Source of the DNA: Pseudoneurospora amorphoporcata
Lineage: Eukaryota > Ascomycota > Sordariomycetes > Sordariales > Sordariaceae
Assembly (NCBI GenBank): GCA_033297205.1
Contig: MU859228.1
Location: 46,303 to 77,759, forward strand
Length of the DNA: 31,457 nucleotides
Direction: 5' to 3'
In this document: positions 20,188-28,509 of the stretch, in pieces
How positions within the stretch are numbered: position 1 is the stretch's first letter
Layout of the letters: every line of letters begins with the position of its first letter
Position numbers and translations under genes: made by a program
Notes under the pieces: generated by a model
The model's database searches: none
What the model was told of the DNA's origin: nothing
The model's input: only the letters and a program-made list of their open reading frames with translations

Positions 20188-21490
20188 TATTGACGGTTTA
20201 TGTTTGAGGGTTATGTCGTTTGGTGATAATTGTCGTGAAGTCGTGGGTGGTGAGAGAAAATGAGACTCACATGCGACAAACGGCGAATGACGACATTGGC
20301 GCGGTTACAGATACTGTGGGGTAAGTTGGCGAATGATGGGGGCCTTTCTCCGCGTTTTCAATCCCGTGTTTGTTGCTTCTTATTAATCCAGATGGAGTCT
20401 GGGATGAAAGAGATGCCGACACGTTAATCATGCCGAACGACCCGTTGCGAAGGCCGCGGCTGACTTTTGCATGTCTGTCCATGTTGCAGATTGGAGATAC
20501 AGTATCGCGGCGGTTTGGCGATCAGTTTTGGAGAAGGAATTGGGCCCACTTGGAGAAGGCGAATAGAGCTTTAAGAGAGCACTTCTTTCTAGTATCACTT
20601 CTCTTCTAGATGCCCTGATATCAATGTTCGGGGGCGTTCCTCAACATGCATTCATGTGACTCCCCGTTTGATTGTTTGAATGTTCATCTGGGGTTTCCTC
20701 AGCCAACATCTGCATCGATTGAATGGTGGTTGAGGGCGGCATGGCAATGGAAGAACTTTTGGAAGCACTTTGAGTTCGACTCTTCACAGTTCTACAGCCA
20801 AGTCACGCCGTCCCGAATGTCTAGCTGTAATGCGGCCTTCATGTCAGAATGACTTTCGGAAAACCATAGGCATACATATTTACCCGCCTGCTGCTTTGAA
20901 GTGTTGTGCGACTTCCAAAGCCTATCTCCATTTAAAATGGGTTCAATTGTGAGAACAATTAATTACTTTTCCCCAATTTATGAGACACGACGCGACAGAC
21001 CGGAAGGGTACTTTTTCCCCGACCTCTAACAACGAGTTGCATGTGATCTTGAGACGTGTGAGGGAAGAACAAGTGACAGGGGGTGAAAAGGCATGGAGAA
21101 CACCCCGCTCTCGGCAACACCACAGTGTGGGGCCATCTGGAACATCCCATTGGCTGACATTGCTGCACCGGTGGACATGCCGTTCTGCCTCGGCTTAACA
21201 GCGCCCCGGCAGCAACCTCGCTCCAGCAGCCTGTCCACTTGCCGACGTCAGGCAAGAGGTTCGAGTGACCATCGTCCAGTTCAGTTATTACCTATTAAGT
21301 GCCGGCACCAGCCAGCCAGCGCATCTTCCATCACCAAAACATTCCATCATCCTCCCTTCCTCCTTCCCATCTCGCCATCCCATCCCCCTTCTTCTCTTTT
21401 GCTCCATACTAGGTAGATATACCGAGAGCTGTTGTATCTTTCTTTCTTTGTTTATTTGTTTGTTTCTAGCATCATACCCCAGATTCAAAA
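20188..21490. promoter_or_regulatory. Divergent promoter region of tda10-like gene and fox-2
   Basis: 1.3 kb between divergent starts. Small frames are present but show no domain. The last 200 bp before fox-2 are strongly C/T-rich, with a TTTCTTTCTTTGTTTATTTG run, and end in TTCAAAAATGGCT, a good start context. One CCTCGG core is noted separately. Confidence 0.5.
21188..21193 (+). promoter_or_regulatory. Candidate FarA/FarB (fatty-acid response) core CCTCGG
   Basis: CCTCGG is the core bound by the FarA/FarB zinc-cluster activators that induce beta-oxidation genes on fatty acids in Aspergillus and related fungi. This copy, in GCCTCGGC, lies about 300 bp before the fox-2 start, a sensible distance for a peroxisomal beta-oxidation gene. 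A six-base match alone is weak evidence. Confidence 0.35.
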
Positions 21491-24438
21491 ATGGCTGAGC
21501 AATTGAGGTTCGACGGCCAGGTCGTCGTGGTCACCGGCGCCGGTGGTGGTCTTGGTAAGGCCTACTGCCTTTTCTTCGGCTCGCGCGGTGCTTCCGTCGT
21601 CGTCAACGACCTCGGTGCTTCCTTCAAGGGCGAGGGCAACTCTACCAAGGTAAGCGTGCATTTCCCAAAAAGACCAATGCGCTATCGCCACTGTCATCAT
21701 GCTAACAAATAGTACTCAACAGGCTGCCGATGTGGTTGTCAACGAGATCAAGGCCGCTGGCGGCAAGGCCGTCGCCAACTACGACAGCGTCGAGAACGGC
21801 GACAAGATCATCGAGACCGCCATCAAGGAGTTCGGCCGCATCGATATCCTCATCAACAACGCCGGTATCCTCCGTGACATATCCTTCAAGAACATGAAGG
21901 ATGAGGACTGGGACCTCATCTTCAAGGTCCACGTCAAGGGCTCCTACAAGACGGCCCGCGCCGCCTGGCCCTACTTCCGCAAGCAAAAGTTCGGTCGTGT
22001 CATCAACACCGCCTCCGCCGCCGGCCTTTTCGGCAACTTTGGCCAGGCCAACTACTCGGCCGCCAAGCTCGCCATGGTCGGCTTCACCGAGACCCTCGCC
22101 AAGGAGGGCATCAAGTACAACATCCTCTCCAACGTCATTGCTCCTATCGCTGCCAGCCGCATGACCGAGACCGTTATGCCCCCTGATGTTCTTGCCCTTA
22201 TGAAGCCTGAGTGGGTCGTCCCCCTCGTTGCCGTCCTTGTCCACAAGAACAACACCAGCGAGACCGGCTCCATCTTCGAGGTCGGTGGTGGCCACGTTGC
22301 CAAGCTCCGCTGGGAGCGCTCCTCCGGTCTTCTCCTTAAGGCCGATGAGAGCTACACCCCCGGTGCCATCATCAAGAAGTGGGACCAGGTCACCGACTTC
22401 TCCAACCCCCAGTACCCCACCGGTCCCAACGACTTCCTTACCCTCCTCGAGGAGTCCCTCAAGCTCGGCCCCAACGACCCCGGTGAGAAAGTTGACTTCA
22501 CCGGCCGTGTTGCCCTCGTCACTGGTGGTGGTGCTGGTATCGGCCGCGCCTACTGTTTGGCTTTCGCCCGCGCTGGTGCTTCCGTCGTTGTCAACGATCT
22601 TGTCAACCCTGACGATGTCGTTAACGAGATCAAGCGGATGGGTGGCAAGGCTGTTGGCGCCAAGTTCTCCGCTGAGGACGGTGATGCCGTTGTCAAGGTT
22701 GCCATTGATACCTTTGGCCGCATCGATATCGTTGTGAACAACGCTGGTATCCTCCGTGACAAGGCCTTCAACAACATGGACGACAGCCTCTGGGACCCCG
22801 TTATGAACGTCCACGCCCGTGGTACCTACAAGGTCACCAAGGCTGCTTGGCCCTACTTCCTCAAGCAGAAGTATGGTCGTGTTCTTAACACCACCTCCAC
22901 TTCTGGTATCTATGGCAACTTTGGCCAGGCCAACTACGCTGCTGCCGTAAGTGTTCTTCCTTTGCCAACATGTTGACTTGTTGCTAACTTGGGTGTAGAA
23001 ATGCGCCATCCTTGGCTTCTCCCGCGCCCTTGCCCTCGAGGGTGCCAAGTACAACATCTACGTCAACACCATCGCTCCCAATGCTGGTACTGCCATGACC
23101 AAGACCATCCTTCCTGAGGAGCTCGTCCAGGCCTTCAAGCCCGACTATATTGCTCCCCTTGTCCTTGCCCTCTGCAGCGACAAGGTCCCCAAGAACCCCA
23201 CTGGTGGTCTCTACGAGGTCGGCTCCGGTTGGTGCGGCCAGACCAGGTGGCAGCGCACTTTCGGCCACGGCTTCCCCGTCGACGTTCCTCTTACCCCCGA
23301 GGAGGTCGTCAAGCACTGGAACGATATCATCACGTTCGACTCCCGCTCGGACCACCCCGCGAAGGCTTCTGACAGCATCGAGAAGATCATGGCAAATATG
23401 GAGAACCGTGCCGGCGAGGGCAAGGTATGATTCCCTCCTTTCTTCCCGCTGCCACGAAAGAATGTCATGTAATTTTCCTTTCCATCATGTATAATAGCCA
23501 TATGAACCTCTAGTGTAGAATATCTGAATGACTGTTAACGACTCATCTTCTCCTGTTGTTAGTCTGGCGCTGCCGAGAACGAGCACCTTGCTGCCATCAA
23601 AAAGTTCACCGGAGTCGAAGGTAAGGGCACCGAGTACACCTTCGACGAGCGTGACGTCTGCCTCTACAACCTCGGCATCGGCGCCAAGCGCACCGAAATC
23701 AAGTACATCTTCGAGGGCAACGAGGACTTCGAGGTCATCCCCACCTTCGGCGTCATCCCTCCCTTCAACACCGAGATGCCCTTCTCCTTCGACGACCTCG
23801 TCCCCAACTTCTCCCCTATGATGCTCCTCCACGGCGAGCAGTACCTCGAGGTCCGCAAGTACCCCATCCCCACCTCGGGCCGCCTCGTCTCCAAGGGCAA
23901 GCTCCTCGAGGTCGTCGACAAGGGCTCCGCCGCCATCGCCAAGCAGGGCATCACCACCTACAACGCCGAAACCGGCGAGGAGCTCTTCTACAACGAGATG
24001 ACCGTCTTCCTCCGCGGCTGCGGCGGCTTCGGCGGCCAGAAGAAGCCCACCGACCGCGGCGCCTCCACCGCCGCCAACAAGCCCCCTGCTCGCTCGCCCG
24101 ACGCCGTCGTCGAGGTCCAGACCACCGAGGAACAGGCTGCCCTCTACCGTCTCAGCGGTGACTACAACCCTCTCCACGTCGACCCTGCCTTTGCCAAGAT
24201 GGGCGGCTTCAAGGTCCCTATCCTTCACGGTCTCTGCTCGTTCGGTATCGCCGGCAAGGCCGTGTACGAGAAGTTTGGAAAGTTCAAGAACATCAAGGTT
24301 AGGTTCGCGGGTACCGTTAACCCTGGCCAGACGTTGGTGACGGAGATGTGGAAGGAGGGTAACAAGGTGGTGTTTCAGACCAAGGTTAAGGAGACGGGCA
24401 AGTTGGCTATTGGTGGTGCGGCTGCTGAGCTTGCTTAA
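21491..24438 (+). CDS. fox-2: Peroxisomal multifunctional beta-oxidation enzyme (hydratase 2/3-hydroxyacyl-CoA dehydrogenase)
   Basis: Fungal MFE-2: hydrates trans-2-enoyl-CoA to (3R)-hydroxyacyl-CoA and oxidises it to 3-ketoacyl-CoA in peroxisomes/glyoxysomes. Exons are 21491-21649, 21723-22946, 22999-23424 and 23563-24438; every exon is a multiple of three, giving 894 residues, the length known for N. crassa FOX-2. Two short-chain dehydrogenase domains come first. Domain A has TGAGGGLG at 15-22 and Y164-SAA-K168. Domain B has TGGGAGIG at 320-327 and Y458-AAA-K462, with intron 2 falling between Ala461 and Lys462. The C-terminal hot-dog hydratase 2 domain (about 615-894) carries LSGDYNPLHVDP, with Asp803, Asn805 and His808 matching the catalytic residues. 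The protein ends AAAELA, so no canonical PTS1 is present. Codon use is strongly biased to C-ending codons, implying high expression, and explains the long antisense frames opposite it. Confidence 0.97.
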
Positions 24439-25982
24439 GTTTGCATAGGCTTGTTCACAAAACAGGTGACGAAGTGGTGGGGAGGTGATGACATGTACAG
24501 GATGTGATGAAAAGTAATGGCGCTTTGGATTGGGTTTGGGTTCTGGTTCTGGTTTAAAGCAATTTCTTTCGAGTTACGAATACCAACTTTCTTTTTGTAT
24601 ATCAGCTGTTTTATTTGTTGCATCTTAATGGGATGTGACATTCTGTTTACGTTTTGGTTGTGACTTGTAGCAATGCCGTTTAACGCTTCACGAGTCTTGT
24701 TACAGTGTTTACCAAGCCCGCCGTTTCCCCCACAACATCTGGGCGCATCCCACTTGGTTGCATGCTCAAGCGACCTCCCTTTGCAAGGTACAAGAAAACC
24801 GGCAAATGAACGTACCTTGGAATCATGGAAACCTTTTAGAAGCACAAGAGACAGTCTATCTTCCCTCTGTGATTTTACTTTTGTCGAAACTACAACCAAA
24901 TGTGGAAATGTCGTCGAGTGTCTGGAAAGCCTTGGGAATTTGCGTGTATGTGCCCGGAAAAGGGAGTGGTGCGCCTACCGCAGAAACTCGTAAATTTCAA
25001 TCTGATTCCAACTTTCCCTTTGCGAGCGCCGCTAAAACCTGAACTTCATTTGGGCCGTGTCTTGTAGACAGGAAGTCTTGTTGGAGTTCCTGTTCAGCTG
25101 CCCTTGCAACTTTTTTTTTTTTTTTTTATCTATCAGAACCATTACGGGGTATGTCACGGTATATTCCAAGCGATTACCGTTATTTGCCTTATTATTTTTG
25201 TTTTGTCTTGATTGCGAACACGCCTGCCCATACTGATAATTTCAACATCATTTATTTACTTTGCACTGCTGAGCAACGAGGTACAGTAAAGTGTCGAAAA
25301 GTCTCGATGATGTCCTCCGAAGTTTGAAAAATCAGCCGAGTCCAGCAGACGCTGAACGCTCCTTCCATCTTCACGATTTGTTACCCTGGGATTGCGGAAA
25401 GTTACCTTAGGTATCGTTCCACCGAAATCGCTTTCCGGGCAGGGCAGCACCCGTCATTACTACAGAAAGTAGACGAGCAGTCGCGTGGGTGGCTTAGGTT
25501 ACCCAAGCCTGGAAAAAAAATACCTAGGTACGGCAGTATGGTAGGGTACTTCATACTTGAGGTCTATCTTTGCAAGGTAGCTACATCCCGAGGGTCCGGG
25601 TCGTTACCAGTCATCGGAGACTTTGTTGGCTTCACCGAAGCTGCCCGCCCTCTATAGACCGGCCCGGTTGCCCCAAAGCGCCGGAAGCAGCAGAAGGAGA
25701 AGGAACTAGTTCCCGTCCAATTTAGGACTTTTCCAAGCCCTCTATCCCCGCCGCCCCGATGGCCGCTCCCCCTATTTCCCTCTCTTCGGCCCCTCCTACT
25801 TCGCCGCCATTCCCTCCTTCATAATCCTCTCCACTTCCTCCTTCGGCTCCGCCATCTCGTCTTCTTTCTTTGGTTCCTTGCTGTCCTTCCCCTCCTTATC
25901 CTTCGTCTTTTCATCATACTCCTCATCTTCTCTCCGTTTTTTCTTCACCGCTCTTCTCTCGGCGTTGCCGTTCCACCTAGTT
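24439..25982. other. Intergenic region after fox-2
   Basis: 1.5 kb containing the fox-2 3' UTR, a T tract at about 25111-25127, a TACCTAGGTA palindrome near 25521-25530, and a pyrimidine-rich stretch from about 25740. A minus-strand frame at 25796-26044 encodes a K/E-rich peptide, but it is simply the complement of the C/T-rich DNA and shows no domain. No gene is supported. Confidence 0.55.
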
Positions 25983-26360
25983 TCGGACTTCTTCAAGTGC
26001 GATATATGCAACATTCGTTTCGGCAGCATCGGAGAATGGATCAACCATTGCCGTCAAACACATAGCGACCCCCCTGCTACAGATCAACCCGGCGCAGACA
26101 AGCCATCTCCAGACCAACCAGCTAAGGATAAAGAGTATTGGGATACTCGTTTCAATTGCAACCAATGCGGCAAAGCCTTTAATACCCAGCATGATTTAAA
26201 CCGTCATATGCAAGGACCACACAATTCGGAAAAGCCTTTTAAGTGTTTGGAGCCTGGCTGCAAGAGTGCTTGTCTGCTTCAACTCTCTTATGCGCTTCAT
26301 GACTGTGGTATAGCGACCAACAGCGAAGCCCGAATTCAACACACCAAACGCTACCATGCC
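25983..26360 (+). pseudogene. C2H2 zinc-finger coding fragment
   Basis: A plus frame open from about 25878 to 26648, with no ATG before the fingers. Its upstream part is S/F/L-rich translation of pyrimidine tracts, and the part after about 26360 is antisense to a helicase fragment, so only this middle part looks ancestral. Finger 1 has CDIC, 12 residues, then H-x4-H. Finger 2 is CNQCGKAFNTQHDLNRHMQG followed by PH, a textbook C-x2-C-x12-H-x4-H. Finger 3 starts CLEPGC and ends QHTKRYH but has about 20 extra residues between its Cys and His pairs; the extra DNA contains intron-like GT...AG candidates and is in frame. It could be an exon of an unseen spliced gene, but the missing start and the overlapping opposite-strand relic favour a fragment. 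Confidence 0.55.
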
Positions 26361-26755
26361 TATGTGGCATTGGGCGTGCGCGTTCAGACCGACAGCATTG
26401 ACACTCGAATTGAGAATAAATACGTCAATCTTGGCGTGCTTGTCATTCCATTGCTGGATGATCTTCGCATGGTCTTGCGTGGATATGATGCTCTTGACCA
26501 CGAATCCCTCGTTGCCGAGCTTGGTCATATAAATGGGGCATATATACCAATCTGGCACATCCACCGTGATGGTGAACCAGGTGTACGCATCGATGAGTTC
26601 CTGTGCCGACGACATTGTTCTCCGCTTGGATCCGGGCTTGAAGGGTGAAGAACTCCATGATGCTCAAATCGCAGAGTTTTTTTCCTCTTTGTGCGTCGAC
26701 CATATTCAAACCTTGCCAATTCTGCTGCCTTCTCCTCGTCAATGGGCGTCTGTCT
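26331..26755 (-). pseudogene. SNF2-type helicase C-terminal lobe, broken
   Basis: Minus-strand remnant resembling the second RecA-like lobe of fungal SNF2-family helicases. One frame reads PIDEEKAAELARFEYG and then LRFEHHGVLHPSSP. The likely continuation, FKPGSKRRTMSSAQELIDAY, lies in another frame, which implies a frameshift near 26645; the second frame has TGA at 26666-26664. It then runs through IISTQDHAKIIQQWND and KIDVFILNSSVNAVGLN (motif V-like) to about QCHIGMVAFG, after which the expected motif VI (GR-x-x-R-x-GQ) is missing and the strand becomes antisense to a zinc-finger fragment. The family assignment is from memory of fungal SNF2 proteins and is moderately sure. Confidence 0.6.
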
Positions 26756-27115
26756 TTCTCTTGAGCCGAGAAAAATAAAATGGTAACGACTACGCCAGCA
26801 GCCGTACACAAAAACGCCGCAGAGGTTGGGTAAAAATCAGAGACAGACGTAAAGTCGTAAACACCGGGACACTAAAAATCATCCCATCGACAATAATAAT
26901 TCCAGGCAAATCGAGAAAAATATCAGGCTAGAAGGTAGGGCGAGACGCGTTGAGAAATAGGGTTTGCGAACGCGATTTCTCGCCTTCTTCTGTCTTTTTA
27001 CGCGTCAAGGGCAATGGTACCTATCTCTGGCTCCGTCATAATGGTTTATCGCTCCGCAACTGCTGTCTTCTTCGCTAGCTCCGACATATAATGTACTCAG
27101 GCGCCTCTGATTCTT
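26756..27115. other. Spacer within the relic cluster
   Basis: 360 bp between the SNF2-like relic and the zinc-finger relic. Both strands carry scattered stops, and I recognise no motif. Confidence 0.5.
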
Positions 27116-27795
27116 CTAGTGGAGAATTAAATTCCATTCCTCCCCCCATTCTTCACTGCAAAATTCACAACGGAATATTGAATCACCAATAGTGCGGCTT
27201 TTTGGTGGAATATAAGTTCCGTTTTCCCGTTCTATATGGCTTGTGGATTGTAAGTGCCGCTCGAAACTTTGTCGGCTTCCGAATGGTGGCCCTAGACAAA
27301 CTTCACAAACAAACACCCCGTTTTCGATATTCTCCGCGTATTTGGCAGCTAATCGGCCCTGGCCGCTTCTCCGTAACGTTTATTATATTAGTCTATCTTG
27401 GCCCGATATTCTTCAGGGTGGTTGAATTTTAAATCTAATATCGCCTTCCTTGACCTTGCGTTTTTCCTATCGACCATTCTCCGCCAGCGTTCGGGGTATT
27501 CTTCTTTGAATTTCTGTCTATTGGCCCATTGTTGGGCTAAATAAACTTGTCGGCGATCTGCTGATATCTTCTCGAGTTGATCGATCGCCTCTTGGGAGAG
27601 TGGTGTGTCGTCTGGGTTTTGACCTATATTGACACCTTCAATGAAGGCCGCGTCGGTGCATAGCCCATCATAAGGCAGGGCCGCAATCCACGGGCAAATT
27701 TCAGGTAACCCTAGTTGGTCGGGACTCGGGAGATTTGCACGTGTAATAGGCCCATAAGGCCGACCTCTGCTCGATCTGGGGCAATACCCTAAGGC
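27116..27795 (-). pseudogene. C2H2-like protein relic with stops and a frameshift
   Basis: Minus strand. From 27795 a frame of 135 codons without an early ATG reads through PDQLGLPEICPWIAALPYDG, then SADRRQVYLAQQWANRQKFK, to HPEEYRAKID, and ends at TAA (27390-27388). The same frame continues YNKRYGEAARAD to a TAG. The apparent continuation, LAAKYAENIENGVFVCEVC, lies in another frame and runs to TAG at 27116. That second part carries CEVC...H-x5-H and CEFC...H, the last finger cut off before its second His. The conserved, hydrophilic composition shows former coding sequence, but two stops and one shift make it non-functional as it stands. I do not recognise the family beyond the zinc-finger signature. 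The first ~45 bp overlap the opposite-strand helicase fragment. Confidence 0.6.
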
Positions 27796-28076
27796 CTATC
27801 ATCCTTGCCGGCGACGTTAAACAGCTCCCGCCGACAATGATAGAACTAGAAAACCAGGACGAAGACGGCAACTATCGCAACCGTTTTGGGCTATGTGGCC
27901 GCATATCAGCTTTGGGCTGGTTACAAGCTACGGGGCTCCCAACATTCCGGCTCCTTCGACAATTAAGGATGTACAAAGGCATGTTCGATTTACCGAACAA
28001 GCTTTTCTATCCCGATTATCCGAAGATGGAATATGGCGAGTTCTGTGATCCGGCCCATCCTAGCCATGCCGTAGGT
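27750..28076 (+). pseudogene. SF1 (Upf1-like) helicase fragment
   Basis: A plus frame opening right after TAG at 27747-27749 reads HKADLCSIWGNTLRPIILAG, then GDVKQLPPT at 27810-27836. The last is helicase motif III of superfamily 1 (GDxKQLPP), with the aspartate/alanine element just before it. Downstream come GLPTFRLLRQLRMYKGMFDL and FYPDYPKMEYGEFCDPAHPS, as in fungal AAA_11/AAA_12 helicases, where an arginine-rich QxRM segment follows motif III. Similarity stops at HAVG exactly before a perfect GTAAGT (28077), an old splice donor, after which no continuation is recognisable. The N-terminal P-loop and C-terminal motifs V and VI are absent. It is an isolated internal exon or a relic. Confidence 0.68.
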
Positions 28077-28104
28077 GTAAGTAGGGTGTTTAGCCCACTG
28101 TTCT

Positions 28105-28509
28105 CTATAGAGGCTGCGAGGACATGGGAGCGTCGGCCGCCTGCAGCAGTGTCTGTAGACAAACAGCATTATCTCTGAAATTCATATCGTATGCATGGAT
28201 ATCGTAGGAAAGCAGCTGCAGGAGGCGGATGATTGTTAGGTTGAGGGCGATTTGCCTCTCCTCTTCCCGTACTCGTGGCATCGCTGTCTCGAACTCGTGC
28301 TCTGGGAGTTCGATGAAGACGTTGGTCAGCAGTTCATCGGTTTTCTTGATGATGGTTTCCTTTCGGAATTTGTGTCCGAGGTGGACCTGTCGAATCTCCA
28401 TGGGCGGAATATCAGAAAATGGGTAAATGATGGTCCCGTGAGGGAGACTCAGCTTCAGTGCGTGTGGGTGTGTGTGGTTTTGTTGTGGTGTGTGGTTGGA
28501 GAGCGGCAA
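28105..28509 (-). pseudogene. SNF2-type helicase inter-lobe fragment
   Basis: A minus-strand frame of 134 codons starting at TTG, with no usable ATG at its beginning, ending at TAG (28107-28105). The middle reads DIPPMEIRQVHLGHKFRKET, then LPEHEFETAMPRVREEERQI and ALNLTIIRLLQLLSYDI. This resembles the segment of fungal SNF2-family proteins between the two RecA lobes, where a GDDIPP-like motif precedes a charged helical region. In gene order it belongs upstream of the minus-strand SNF2 piece at 26331-26755, so the two may come from one gene split by the intervening 1.3 kb. The assignment is by pattern memory. Confidence 0.45.

Noticed and set aside
21702..23057. A 451-codon frame on the minus strand opposite fox-2, and a 247-codon one at 23485-24228
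   Set aside because: They are antisense to exons with catalytic motifs and arise from strong C-ending codon bias in fox-2, which removes stops on the other strand. Their products are G/V/D/L-rich and have no domain.
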